A stretch of 64,000 bases of DNA from Cyathus striatus (GCA_025738555.1 JAOVFP010000003.1:4774001-4838000), one strand, 5' to 3'. Positions 11,295-23,575 are shown, numbered from the stretch's first letter. Made by a program: numbers and translations. Notes: generated by a model not told the origin, from the letters alone.

Positions 11295-14200
11295 ATGTTT
11301 TCTGCAGACAGCAAGCTGAAAAGACGCTTTGGTAACCCATGCTCGCCAAAGAAGCATTATAACTATCCAAAGTCGATAACACAGTTCAACCCCTATGATC
11401 TACCTTCTAAACGACGTCGCATAGAACAGGACTTGGCACAGCTGATGACACCGCAGCAGGCTCACAGTCTTGGAATGGCATGTCAAGAGCCTGAGCAACT
11501 GATTAATCCAGAAAACATATCAGAAAATGAAAATGAACCGCTGCCTTTTGCTGATGACTTTCATGAATACACGACACAAATGTTGCAGGACTCACTGGAT
11601 GTCTCTCCTGCTAATGACCACGTACCTGGGAACAAGACAGCCGAGAAGTTATATAAACAATGGTCATATGTGCTCCCACAGCTTGTGGACCCTCTGTTGC
11701 AATATATTTCATCGACAACTGGCCAGATCCTTAGTCCAACAACTTCAATCAGATCCCACTGCTCAAAGACAGGCGCTTGCAGCAAAAAGAGTTCCAATAT
11801 AACATGTCTCTTTTTTGACTGTAAGTCTAGATATCTATAATAGTATTATTAATCTCTAATGAGAGCTCTCTACTCTGCGGCAGATTTTCGAACATTTGAT
11901 GTTGTTGCCTGTGAATGCCAAAGTACATTACAGGTGTTAGTGTCGCATGGACTCTTTCCCACTGCTCCTAGTAATCCACGCATGGCTATCTCGATTGGCC
12001 TCCTGGATCTCTACCAGGCTTTGTTCGAGAAATCTTGTGAAGCTGTGAATGCACTGTCATCTGCATTGTCTAATTTTTATCGTAAGCGTGGCTTTGCAAC
12101 TTTAAATGATAAGGTATACATTTCATCCCTAATATATGCAGATTTATTTACTCCTATTACTAGGGTAATCCAATGAAAGATCCTTTTCGTCGTAGTATAG
12201 GCTATGCGGTGCAGCGATACTCTACACTACAGGTTCTGATAGAAGACCTTTTGGAGTCGGCGATCATTCAAGCAGATAACATAAATTTTAGCAATACTGA
12301 TCAATCTCCAAGCGAGAGTACTGCCCAAGCTAACAGTATCGATTCAGATACTTTGATTCAACAAGATGGAACACAAGCTGATTGCACACTGTACACCAAG
12401 CATGAGGTATAGTTAGAACTCGATTTCACCATTAGACATGATCTCACATACTGTCGTGCCACCTTAGGTCAGAGCTCTCAATGAATGTGCACGTGTGCTT
12501 CAGCAACGATGCCCTGCTTGCTTTGCACTAACTACATTTGGGCGGCCAGTGGAAAGGTACTACTGGCATCTAACTATTCAATATATTCTATTGATCTAAT
12601 AGCTGTTGAAACAGTGGCAGCGATATTATTGTATGTGTTGATGGAAACTTTAATCAGCGACATCTCAAATCCGCAGGGGATTCTCCACCATTTTATGAAC
12701 CCAAATATTTCATATCCAAAACCAAGGTAGATGAAGTTGGTCATCGTATTGAAAAGTTAAGAAAGGCTCCACCCAAGCGACAGAAGAATGTTATTGTGCC
12801 TGATGAGGCTGTTGATGAGTGTGAAAGTGCACATACTGCGGGGAATGGAAATAATATAAAGACTAACAAAGATCGCTTCGACGATACAGGATTGATGGCG
12901 CTAGTATGCCGTCATGATATTCCACTGTTTCTTGCAAATATTGATACTGCGGGGGAGCAACAAAAATATGCAGTTGCTCTTATTGAGCATCTATTTGGCC
13001 TGCTACCGTCAAATACAACAGTTGTTGTTCTTTATGATGTTGGTTGTGTGTTGGATAGAAGTTTGCATCTGGTATGTAACATATCACTATATTTATGTGT
13101 TTTGTCATATCGTACTCATTCCTTTTATTTTGAAGTACCCCATTCTTTCATCAAATATATTAAACCGTCTGTCATTTGGAACAAGCGCTATGCATGCTTA
13201 TGTTCATCAATGGGCATGCCAGTTGGTGTATAATCCTCGTATTCAAGAAGGACTGGGACTAAGTGATGGTGAGGGTGTGGAACGTTTATGGCGGCGCTTA
13301 ATGCGCCTTATTGCTGTAACTCGTACTTCTGCTGTAAGTTGACATTTTTTTTATTGAAGTCAATTACTTATCCAGGGCTATTGTTTATTGTAGCGAGCTA
13401 GGCGTATATGGCTAATTGATCGGCAGCTGAGTGCAGTTGGTAGTGAGCTCAGGGATGATCTGGGTTCCTGGATAAAGCGACGACTGAACAAGGGTATCCC
13501 TGCTCATACTAGCCAGAGCTCAGAGAAAATAAAAGCAAGTGGAATTTCTATGTCAGAGCTTCGTGAACAATGGACGTTGCAGAAATCTGCACAACTTTCA
13601 TTGCGTGCTCGTAAGTTACCATTTATTTTAAGCTTTGGTTTAATGCTGTGCTGAACTTTTCTTCACAGATGCACCAGCTCGACTCAAAAAAGAATTGGAT
13701 GCGGTGCTGAATCTTCAGGGTGAACTGGATGCTGTTGACAAGACTATTCAAGCAACACGAACTATGCTATCCCGAACACAGTCTGAGACATCACTGGATA
13801 TATTACCCACTCTTCAAGCCACCCAAGAGCAATTGAAAGAAAAGGTCGAAGAATTATATGCTTCACTAAATGTGCATGATTCTTTCCCAGAGCTTCATGG
13901 TGTTGATCTCAACTTTATTCGAACACTGTTAATGGCAAGAGATCTCAAAATTAATATTCGTAAAAGAGCCATAGGAAGCTTTTTTGAATGGGATCGACTA
14001 GACCAGGCAGCAGGGGGGAAAGACATGCCTCTAGGTTTGTGGTGTTCACCTTCTTCATTTTTGCAGCACTTTTGTTCATAGTCGTATCTCATTTTTGCTT
14101 AGGTACCAAACTTCATCAGGACACACGCAAAGCTATCGCCAAGCGCAAGCCTGCCTTGATGACTGCAATACGGAAATTTAACAAATACTGTGACAAGCTT

Positions 14201-15970
14201 TCTGAGCTGCACAAGACAGAATGGAATATTCCTCTTCCGGAACCGCTGCCTACACAGCTTTCTGTGCTTCGTGATGCATCTAGTCTTATGGAAGATGTAT
14301 GGGTAACACGGATGGAGGGTGCTGTTCCAAAATGGCTCAATGATGTTAATGTGCGGGAAGGGATCCGCGGAATGTTAAAAACTGATCGTTGTCTTGAAGA
14401 ACGTCGCAGGTTAGGAATTGAAGCTGACAACCTTTGTCGATGGTTCGGCAGAGAGCTTGCTGCACTTGAAGTTGCAGCAGCTATGACATCTAGTGAGTTT
14501 GTTCTAATTGATAAATTTCAACATTTAATTCTATATGTAGATTTCAAGATTAAGATGCTACTTGATCAACGTTTGAAGCAGATCTTACAGCTAAAGCCAA
14601 GCTGGGCAAACGCATTGGCTTCTGAGATTCGCTTTGACAGCCATATTGACTTCGCCCGCAAATGTGGAGACTCATTCCGAGATAATGATCTTGGTAATGC
14701 TTCAGTTCAAGTCTTGACATGGTTGCCAATTAGGACACTCGATTCCAGAGTCTCTAACATTGAAGCAGCTGATATTGACTTTATTCATGAAGTCAACAGC
14801 TTGTTTCCTCACATCGACGAAGTATTTGATCCTGACTCTGGCGATAATCCAGCCTTAATGGAGAGCTTAGATGATGAAGAAATACTTATAGAAGATTTAA
14901 TTTCTAATGATGACGATGATGATGATTGTCAGGATGACTACAATGTACAAGAAATTAAACGACCCATTCACTTGATTGATGACTCTATCAAGCTTATTTG
15001 GGAAATTCCGGTGAGTTTTTTAGTACCAATGTAGGTGCATACTCATAATTCCTGGTGGTTCTAGATGGAATCAAAAGTAGACACCGGCTTTATAGATGAT
15101 CTGCAGGAAGCTCTTGAATCCATTATCGAACCTTTCCTCGATAACCACAAAACCAGAGTCTTTACGCATCACGACCAGCACTGCAAGACATTTTTTGAAG
15201 AACGAGAGCTGGATATTATGAATTCACCATTTACATGGCTAAACGATGGCTGCATAAATGGTATTGCAGCACTGCTTCAAAAGATATTTATTCACTCACA
15301 CAATGCATCCCATTGTGCAATTTTTAATACCTTCATTCTTCAGCCCGCCCGCAGCCACGCCTCTGATGAGTTCATTTGGCGGCAGGTTAAATTCTCTGAA
15401 TATTGGTCCAAGGATATATGGATTTTACCAATTCATCGCAATACACCCTCTCAGCACTGGGTACTCTGTACAATTCTACCACATCAACGTAGACTCCTTC
15501 TCTTTGATAGCTTCTCTCAGCGCGAGCCTTGGATTAGCCAAATCAAGGTAAAGCATTCCAATAGGCTATAGATGGATACCAGGTGGCTAAAATCTCACTG
15601 TCATCTTAATTCTAAACTGCGCTTCTAGGATATCATGCACTTAGTGTCTCGATTAAAATATATATCCTCGAAGAATGGCTATAATCTTTCCATTGAAATG
15701 AAAGATTGGACAGCCTATCCTAATTCCGTATGTAATCCCGGGGTCAATATCACATGTGTTATATTTCTGATTATTGAATAACAGATGGAAACTAAGCAGA
15801 CAAATGGTTATGACTGTGGAATATGGGTGTTAATAGTTTTGGGCGCAGTTCTGCGTGGATATACTGCCACAGGCTTAGCTGAGAAGGAAACTCATTTAGT
15901 TCGGAGACTCTTATACACCTTTCTCCTTCACCTTCCATTATACGCACATGACAGTAGAAGACCAGATTAA
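11295..15970 (+). CDS. KDZ (Kyakuja-type) transposase fused to Ulp1-like C48 protease
   Basis: Thirteen exons join in frame to 1,317 residues: 11295-11820, 11884-12113, 12164-12406, 12468-12556, 12615-13071, 13136-13333, 13394-13610, 13669-14034, 14103-14492, 14541-15010, 15065-15547, 15629-15727, 15785-15970. The N-terminal part has the cysteine-cluster pattern (CSKTGACSKK, then CECQSTLQVLVSHGLFPTAP). The transposase core shows VCVDGNFNQRH, FDDTGLMALVCRHDIPLF, GEQQKYAVALIEHLF, VVVLYDVGCVLDRSL and SDGEGVERLW; candidate acidic catalytic residues are D372, D504 and E564. An acidic stretch and the protease domain follow: WLNDGCI, H1193 (QHWVLC), D1210 (LLFDSF), Q1261 and C1267 (QTNGYDCGIW), a complete Ulp1 set. 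The KDZ-Ulp1 association is known in fungi. The frame has no break, so the product may be active. The protease may act on SUMO conjugates of host proteins (inference). Confidence 0.9.
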
Positions 15971-17062
15971 TACTTTCCTTTGGGTACATATGATTTGTGC
16001 TGCGTTCATGTTGCAGTACGAGCCTGGTTGGTGCGATTCTGGCTACGCGTTTACACCTTCTACTTTCGAGATGTAATCATAGTACCAATTGATTTCAAGA
16101 ACTGCACTCTAGTTTAAGTTGGTGCCTTTTCGTAGGCAAAACTCATTTTGTGGATGTTCTTTGTGGTTAAGAAAGAGTGTGCCATGACCAAACCAAGACT
16201 TGGCCCTTGGGCTATATAAACTCTACACAAACACATACTATTACCTACCCAGCATATATAAGGGAGAGAAAGGGTGTGGGGAGTGGGTAGATCTCTGCGT
16301 CTGGTATTGAATGCAACAGAGACAGGAGGTGACAAGGGGGAAGGAGACAGACAGCACAGAGAACAGGCGTGGTGGAAGGCAAGGGGCGGCGCGTGAAGGG
16401 AGCATAGCAGAGTCAAGACGATAATGTGTTAATAGGCAATAGCACAGGTCATAGGTACAGGTAGATATGGGTATGGTGTGAAGGAATTAGCTTGTAGACG
16501 CATGGCAGGCGTCACACTTGACCTAAAAGTAATAACTACAATAATCCTAGACCAAATTAGTTGGCAAGTTGAGACCGCAACAAGAGCTTAGCTGATTGGA
16601 TTCAGGGTTGATATTGACACTTCCTAATGACTTTGTAGCTCAGAAGACTCAGATAGCGCACGCACAGGTTAGCCAGAAAGGAAGGTAAGATTCTTCTTGA
16701 GTCCCAACTCAAGGTATATACATGAGCAGCAATCAAGGTAGGATAACGCACACACTCTCTCGCATCACCAGTGCCCAGAAAAACATAGCATAAGCAAAAG
16801 AATATGAAATAGAAAGTACTGTTGCAAGGGCAAACGAGAACAACAGACAAAGAGAGAGTAATTATGTTGACATACGAAAGAGATCATGCTCGAATAGCAA
16901 GGAACCCACTATCCCTGATACCCTTCAAGCTCCTGGACAATGACCGAACAGAATTTAAAATACCCAGTGCATCACATGATGAGGGTAAACAATCTCAGTA
17001 GTCGAAACACCAGACTTGAGGACCAAACTCGTAGCTTGAGGAGAAAAGAGGGGTGTATAACC
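15971..17062. other. Intergenic within element
   Basis: No gene recognised. Short open frames on the minus strand (16114-16416, 16602-16850) have biased low-complexity content and no domain signature. Confidence 0.5.
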
Positions 17063-17435
17063 CTAAGCCGTAGCATCTTGAGCTGTGGCAGCCTCTGCAT
17101 CCGCAAGGATCCGGAACATCCTTTGAAATATAGAATAAGCTTCCTCAAGCACACCCATCTCATAGGTGAGGCGGAGGCTATCCACAGCCTGAGATCCCCT
17201 CAATCTCATCTCGTTTGATATTGCAATGGCTTCCCTGACAATTGTAATTTCATAGTTCAACAGCGAAACATCAATGCCCATGAAAGTGGCCATCATCTCT
17301 TCTGTAGCCCAGCATTCCATGTCGCACTAAACAAAAGCTGAATGTTAGTGCTAACATCCTATGTTTATAGATAATAAAAATGTTTACATTGGAAGGGTCA
17401 GGGCAGTCATCGGCATGGTCATTGGCAGGGGGCAT
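17063..17435 (-). CDS. Small unknown protein, two exons (103 aa)
   Basis: Exons 17388-17435 and 17063-17326 are joined by a 61-base intron (GTAAAC...TTTAG), and frame is kept. The protein starts MPPANDHADDCPDPSN, followed by CDMECWATEEMMATFMG. The remainder is a mostly helical segment (VREAIAISNEMRLRGSQAVD, LEEAYSIFQRMFRILADAEA). I do not recognise a domain. The clean splice and protein-like composition support a real gene; its start could be further upstream. It lies within the giant element between the transposase and TET/JBP genes. Confidence 0.5.
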
Positions 17436-17650
17436 ATTGGACAATCTGGAGAATGCTGTGAACCTTTAATCTCATTACTATATAGGAGACGGCATCCGCA
17501 CTGGCATCCGCAGGACCATAGCTTGGGAAACTTGTTGATTAAAGCATCAACTTCTCCCCACTTCCGTGTCATGTAACGATTGCAGTAAGCTGCAACTTTT
17601 ATGTCAAATTCGAATGTTAAGTTAAATAATAGACGCCCACCCTCATTCTT

Positions 17651-17824
17651 CTAAGCAAAACTTAAATCACCGAGATCTCTTCCCAGACTCGTAATTGCCC
17701 TCTTTTCTCTCTTGCAGCTTTCGCGCGGCGGTCCCTGATCTTCGGGATTTGAGAGACATCTGTTATTCGCTTCGATGAAGGCGGTGAATGTACACTTGGC
17801 TGCACCTTGCCTGGTTGTTGGCAT
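17651..17824 (-). CDS. Possible small protein or exon (57 aa)
   Basis: The open frame from ATG 17824 reads MPTTRQGAAKCTFTAFIEAN, then CLSNPEDQGPPRES and a basic segment. Composition is protein-like and the start context is reasonable, but there is no recognised domain and it could be an exon of a larger gene or chance. It sits 215 bases upstream of the 103-residue gene on the same strand. Confidence 0.25.
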   Translation of the reverse strand: MPTTRQGAAKCTFTAFIEANNRCLSNPEDQGPPRESCKREKRAITSLGRDLGDLSFA

Positions 17825-17835
17825 CTTCGTGTAGG

Positions 17836-19200
17836 CGGAGGAGGTAAAGAGAAGGGAAGAGTGGTTGGCGGACAATTGGTATTATGGTCAGCGTGAAGAA
17901 TTTTCCTGTGTGTGTGTGAGCGGGGCGCAGTATGCTCCTAGTTTGGCTGGGAACTCTGCGTGGTGTTAGTACACTGTATAAGATAATAAGATGTACCCAG
18001 TACGGACTAGCACGCTACCTTTGACTTCCGTCTCGCTGCCTTCTTCCTCCCCTGAGCTTTTATCTTCGAGCTCTTGGTCAATCTTGACATCCGGTGTTGA
18101 GATTGGCATAGGTCCCACAGGGAGCAGTTTAATGGTGCATGAACGTATCGAGCATCTTCCAGAAGTGTGCCAAGACGGATTTGTCGACGTGCCGGCTGTG
18201 TTGGTCAATCTGCAAGTAAGAGATTAGCGAGTAAACAAGAGAGAAAGGAGGGTAGTGGGTACTGAAAGGGAAAGGAGGGGGAAGAGGGTGTGAGTAGCTA
18301 TAATGCTGTTGAAGGACGTCGTATAGAACAGTCCTTATTCCTAGGTCACCCACCCCCACCAACGTGCAAATCAAAAATGTACCTTAAGCTCAGTGACATT
18401 CCAATCCTAAATCTTCGGATTTGGGGGGTTGTTTGTCTGTAACTATTAACATAAGATAACGACAAAGAACATGCATACCTAGCATCGATAGCAGCACCAG
18501 AGACCTAGGATACCAAGGCGATGATGCCGTCAATCCATGGTGTGAAGTACACCTTAAAAGTGTGGAACTGTAGACCAATTCATTAGCAAGCATAGGGAAT
18601 GGATAGCGTGCACTGACTCACAATAGGGATGCTGCCCTTTGCCTAACACACCTGCAGGGACTTGGTATCTGACCGAGTATGTGTAGTTCTTCGTCATCTT
18701 GTAGGATTACACCTTGGGAGCTTAATCAGTTGATCAACCTTCTCCAGTATCTCCTCAAACCCCCTACCGAACCACTCCCGCTTGCCTCATCACCAACATT
18801 GTCCACCGGCATCGCCGACGTTCACTTGGAGGGTCGTGATTTCTTGTCAGGGGCAGAGAAGGATAGACTTTGGAGGGCGAAGGATGAGTTTGAGGGTATG
18901 CATGGCAGAGTCAAAGGAGTGACTAGTGAAGTTTGAAATTTGAATTTGAAGCTTGAGCTTGAAGAGGTGAATACTGCGCTGTGCGCACATAGCAATTACG
19001 ATTAAACCCACAGGTAACCGGTAACGGTAAACCCGCTACCCGCCATACCCGACATCCGTGGTAGCGGTCGATTCACCCTGCACTGGAGCACTTTTGTATC
19101 GACCATTTATAAGGACAATCAACTCACTGCCTGCTTCTTTCTACTCTCACTCTTTCTTCATCTCCAATCCCTCTGTTTTTTATTCTCTTTTATTTTGAAT
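17836..19200. other. Mostly unassigned DNA within element
   Basis: Contains fragments that look coding (minus strand around 17966-18208 with an acidic DQELEDKSSGEEEGSETEV segment; plus strand 18679-18936) but no exon chain I can defend. Probably remains of captured or decayed genes. Confidence 0.35.
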
Positions 19201-19201
19201 A

Positions 19202-19585
19202 ATGTGGAACAATAACGACCACAACAACAACGCCTACGGATCACCTCCCCCAGCGTAGGCATCCAATCCGACGATCTGCGTTCTTCTCACTGACCACGCA
19301 TCGCATCTGCAGCTTTCCCAGCGCACCTGGCTTCCCATCTCCATAAGACTACTACTCTATGTATTCGTCCGGTCCGATTTAAATTCTAGATCAGTGGAGG
19401 ACCACCTCCTTTCCCGCAAGCAAGGGAGCGGTCCCGGCGGCGGTTACAGTCCTGGCTACCAGCCTTCCTACGCACCCCCTCCCGGTCCGCCTGACGGTTA
19501 TGTTCCACCGTCTGGACCTCCTCCGTCCGGGTATGTAGCATCCAAATCTCTCTCGAAGTGCATTGACTGTCGGAACCGCAGTTAA
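19202..19585 (+). pseudogene. Proline/glycine-rich N-terminal relic (metacaspase-like?)
   Basis: ATG 19202 starts MWNNNDHNNNAYGSPPPA and stops at TAG. After a gap, an open frame reads GGGYSPGYQPSYAPPPGPP, then GPPPSGYVASK. Such a low-complexity prolog is typical of fungal metacaspase N-termini, but the p20 caspase domain is absent. Low confidence for family; clearer as a broken captured fragment. A C/T-rich stretch just upstream resembles a basidiomycete promoter. Confidence 0.3.
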
Positions 19586-20543
19586 GGGACCCGTGGGTGA
19601 ACCGCGCACTTCCCGACCATCCTCCCTCTTGCTCTCAGTCTCCAGCACTCTCCTTGACCATGCGAGCACACAGCTTGTGCACCTCATTCCGGGCCTCCGG
19701 CATGCCGTTCAGTGTGGGAGCCGATTATGCCTTGAGTGAGGATGCCGGCTATGGATGTAACCAGTAACCCTTTTTGCGGTGCTGGCTGCAAGTCCGTGGT
19801 TAGATACTACAGTTTAAGCCCTCTTTTTTTTTTCTTTTCATTTTTTTCATTCATACTGACGTGCACTGGCATCAGGTGAAGGGAGATTTAGATCCTTGAT
19901 CTCCTTCTCGACTGCATCCTCCAGCTAGCTCCACCCCATCCTCGCCAACGTCCACCACCATTATTCCCACAGGCCCAGCCCACTATAATGTCCCTCGCTA
20001 CAGTCGCAGCGCCCCTAACCTCACCATCCCTCACTCTCAACTCGCCCCCAAATCCACATGGCTCGTGGATGCGATATTGACACTACGCCACCCCCCGTCC
20101 GTCCCTCCCCTGCGTCACGATGAGAGGACCCTCGCCCCCCAGTTCTAATCCCACACCTCAACGACCCAGTGTCGTCTACTCCACGTCGACAGCACAGCCT
20201 CTCCTCCCTCTCTCCCTTCACGTCTCATTCTTAAAACCACCACAGCTGCCGTCTCGTCCCCACAAGCGCGAGCACGAGCTCCGTCCCTTACCTCAACGTC
20301 CCCAACCTCAGCGTTCCTCTCCTCAAGTTCCAGCAGGTCGTCTAGTAAATTGTCGCCTTGTTGCCTTGCCCCCAAACACCAACACCACCACGCCATCTCG
20401 CACTACCTTGCCTTCTACGACCACGGCGTCGCCTTCCCCCACACTATGTCGGCCATCAAGCCCCCGTAACTCTTTCTATACCAGATGCCGAAAATTATAT
20501 CAAATGATAATGGGTTGTAGCGGTATCTAATCTATAAACTAAA
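19586..20543. other. C-rich unassigned DNA within element
   Basis: Strongly pyrimidine-rich plus strand (many CCTC/CCAC runs, 19880-20470). Open frames here are proline/serine-rich on one strand and read as chance translation. No gene supported. Confidence 0.4.
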
Positions 20544-21703
20544 CTAGCATTCCATTTTTTGATAATTCCTAATTCCAAAATTGAAGTAATTTTTAGAAAT
20601 GTGATGGGCCTGCTTTTTAACTCTATTGGCGTCTTTAAAGTATTTAGCATTACCTTGCATATTATGTTCAGTAAACCGAAAGATAGCAGCTGCTGCAAAT
20701 TGAGTAAATGAAAATCTCTTTTCATTTTCTGAAATTGGGAGATTGCTGTGCGTGATAACTGCAGACGGAATCAAAATAGTGTATCCAGGAGGAAATTCAA
20801 TGGCAAGCCTAAATTCATGAAGTACCAAATGCCCCCCAGCAGCCCAATCAAAACTTCCCAATGCTGTGATTGCGCACCAACCAAAAGATAGGTTCTTGAT
20901 ATCACGGTGGCAGCAGCAAATAGTCCTGGGGCCAAAGTTGACAGTTAAAGCTGGGTAGTAGCTTTTTGAAAATGGACGGCAAAGCTGGAGCTCAGGCTTA
21001 TGCTTCTCCTGGTGCTCCTGTAGTGAAGAAACATGCCGCTGAGTGTAGCTGCACGTTAATGAATTCCACTTTTCATAGGAATCTAGAAGGCGACGTTAAT
21101 CATCTCTCAACAAGCTCATTGCGGAACCTATCACTCACTCCACTGATGCTCAGCTAGCCTCTGAAACTCGGGGTCTTCTGTTATTTTTAGCATGACACGT
21201 TTAGTCTCCTTGTCCGAAGCGAAGTTAAGCGGCTCTGTTCTTCCCTGCCCATGAGAGATTCCAGTGGTTCTATAGGTGAAGTCTCCGCGAGCAAGATGCT
21301 GATGCTTGCCTTGTTTGTTTGGAAGCTCCTTCTGCCAATTCTCCAACCTCTGAGCCATTAGCTCAGAAGGACTGAATTCAGAGCTGCCAGTAGGTGGTAC
21401 AACAACACCAACAATGCGACGCTTGGAATCAACAATAGGGCAGTCGCGCCTAGTCGAGAAGGGGTAAAACAGGGGCAAGAGCCAAAGCTGCGTTACAATT
21501 GAAAACGCGCACCTCAAAGGATCAGGCTTTACAATTTTATAACCCATTAGGTTTACAGCATCCAAAGTAACAGGTAGGTTATCTAAATCAGACTGTTGAG
21601 GGCGTCGCGCTTCATACCCAGGTATGGTAACGCTTGAGCTGGTGCTCTCAATGTCATACTTGATGCGAATGGGGCTTGTAGAGAGCTGAGCTTTCAGATG
21701 CAA
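20544..21703 (-). CDS. TET/JBP-family 2OG-Fe(II) dioxygenase (5' end uncertain)
   Basis: Family members oxidise 5-methylcytosine or thymine in DNA using Fe(II) and 2-oxoglutarate. Reading from 21703, one intron lies between KPDPLR and RDCPIVDSKRRIVGVVV and another spans 21049-21134. The exons continue YTQRHVSSLQEHQ, SYYPALTVNFGPRT, then CCHRDIKNLSFGWCAITALG, FDWAAGGHLVLHEF, IEFPPGYTILIPSAVITHSN and EKRFSFTQFAAAAIFRF. The HRD motif (H-x-D), the later His of ITHSN and the Arg before FSFTQ match the expected iron ligands and 2-oxoglutarate-binding Arg. The stop is at 20544. No ATG fits the first frame (21703 is TTG), so an upstream exon is missing or lost. The gene may be truncated at its 5' end, where captured UCH sequence begins. 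Linkage to a KDZ transposase is the known context for fungal TET/JBP genes. Confidence 0.82.
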
Positions 21704-22034
21704 AGGCGGCTTTTGATGATAGGAAGGCTAAGATATCTTAAATAAAAACCAGTATACAAAGAATATGTAGCTACATTACCATTATACTACTTCAATGAAT
21801 TACAGGACCAATTGGAAAAGATTTGGCAATGATAGATAATCTTCGGGACTTGAAAGGTCATATGAGCGCAGCGTCGACCCTTGCCTGCTCCGTCTCCCGC
21901 TTCGTTCTCTCATTAACGCCCTCTTCAGCTCATCGACTGTGAACTCACTCGCCAATCTCACGTTTTTCAATTTGTTTCATCACCGCGACCGGGGCACTTG
22001 CGTTCGCTTTCGGATTTGCAAGCTCGTACGCTCA

Positions 22035-22678
22035 ATGGAGGGTGAACGTGCTCGATTCCAACCCGGAAGTGTTCGCGCGCCTCTTTCGCTCTCTAGGTGT
22101 CCAGTCTCTCTCTTTCACGGATGTGCACTCCGTTGACGATCCAGATCTCGTCTCTCTTATACCAAGGTCCGTTTATGCATTGATATTCATCTTTCCCGAT
22201 GTAACGAAAGAGTGGCAGGAGTACATGTCGAAGCGGGAAAACGCCAGAGATGAGTACACCGGTAGTGGGGATGGTGAGGATGTTTTTTGGTTCAATCAGA
22301 CCATTCGAAATGCATGTGCTCGAGAACACATTTGTATGTCGATTGTCCGTTCTTTTCCATACTTACCAATCGCTTATCATAGAACCAAATGCACCCGTTG
22401 CAACCCTTATAACTAAGGCCGTCTCCCTCCCTCCCGCACAACATGCGAAAGCCCTCGAAGAGGACGCTTCAATCGAAAAAGCACATCATGAGGCAGCTAT
22501 CCAAGGCTCTTCAGCCGTCCCTGAGGCAGATGCAAAAGTGAACTACCGGTACATCGCATATGTCAAGTCTAAGAATGGACATTTGTACGAGATGGATGGA
22601 GCCTCGAAGGGGCCTATTGATTTAGGAATTATCGGAGAGGACAAGAGGGGTGCGTTGGATGCTGCCAGGGGTGGATAG
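22035..22678 (+). pseudogene. Ubiquitin C-terminal hydrolase (UCH, C12) captured fragment
   Basis: UCH enzymes cleave small adducts from ubiquitin. The frame shows WRVNVLDSNPEVFARLFRSL, DPDLVSLIPRSVYALIFIFP, YTGSG, FNQTIRNAC (oxyanion Gln and catalytic Cys region), an intron about 22334-22382, then EPNAPVATLITKAVSLPPAQ, EDASIEKAHHEAA, YIAYVKSKNGHLYEMDG and KGPIDLG. The segment after the active-site Cys is shortened, and Arg stands where the catalytic His is expected (VNYRYIAY against V-D-L-H-F-I-A-L in UCH-L3). A convincing start is absent. This looks like an inactive copy of a host gene carried inside the element. Confidence 0.7.
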
Positions 22679-22699
22679 ATGAGACCGGGGGAGGTTATT

Positions 22700-22860
22700 G
22701 GGGTATGGGCCTTTGAAACCGACGTACGACTTACTTCCCCCCCTCGCCGTATCCCCAAACTCGAACTCCTCCAACCCGGCACCTTCGAAAGCCCCCTTTA
22801 TTTCATCTTCCTCAAACCCACCTTGGTGCGCAACGATCCCATGTCCATGGGGAGCACTTC
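22700..22860 (-). pseudogene. Possible methyltransferase C-terminal fragment
   Basis: The minus-strand frame reads HGHGIVAHQGGFEEDEIKGA, then FEGAGLEEFEFGDTARGG, resembling the C-terminal helix-strand region of class I SAM-dependent methyltransferases. Only about 55 residues are present, with no SAM-binding motif. The plus strand of the same bases is also open, so this is tentative. Confidence 0.3.
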
Positions 22861-22875
22861 GTCCAGATTTCCTAC

Positions 22876-23575
22876 TTGACCCTTCTCCCTGCGCTCCTCT
22901 GTGCTACTAGCGTGCACAGCGCTCATCCAATCTCCAGCGTGAAGAAGGAATATAACATCCCTACTGTCCCTAACAAGTTCATTGTTGAAGTTGATAGCTT
23001 GTCTGATATTCAGAAACGTTCTTTTGCTCGCGTAAGTGGAATGTCTGCATCTATTTCAATGCATACTCTCAACTACGAACAGCCACACGAGTACCTCTAC
23101 CATTCACTCAAGGAACCAATCTAACCGGGTTGATTTATAGGACGCCGAAACGCTCTTGAACACACCAGGTGTCAAAGCGATCAGACCAGCTTGGGAACCA
23201 GATACTCACAACAATTCGAACCTCTAGGAATCGATTATACGCATCCCGCTCTTGGTGGTGGATTTGGTCCTGGTCATAAGGTTGTCAGAGAGTACGACTT
23301 CGTCGGAGATGCATATACTGGTGCGTTTTTTTTTCATCGCGATGGCAGTACGTCTCATCGAGGCACGTACCTGACGTCAGGATTCAAGGCTCCCGTTCCT
23401 GATTCCGATCCTTTGGACCAATGTGAAGGTGTGGCTAGACAGCGCACAAGAATGCTGTAATCCATCGCGAGCTCATATCTTCTATAATAACGGCAATGGT
23501 TTTGCTGGCATTTCTGTTGGTACTTTTGAAGCTGCCTTGATTCAATCCTTCGACGGAGAATTCGTACGTTCTTAG
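22876..23575 (+). pseudogene. Subtilase (S8) fragments, internally deleted
   Basis: A prodomain-like start (VPNKFIVEVDSLSDIQKRSF) is followed by NTPGVKAIRP, then GIDYTHPALGGGFGPGHKV, YDFVGDAYTGA and VPDSDPLDQCEG. A later piece around 23485-23570 reads NGFAGISVGTFEAALIQSFD, like the PA insert of fungal minor extracellular subtilases. The expected GHGTHVAG block, the Ser active-site region and most of the domain are missing, and the pieces lie in different frames. A decayed captured host gene. Confidence 0.65.
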
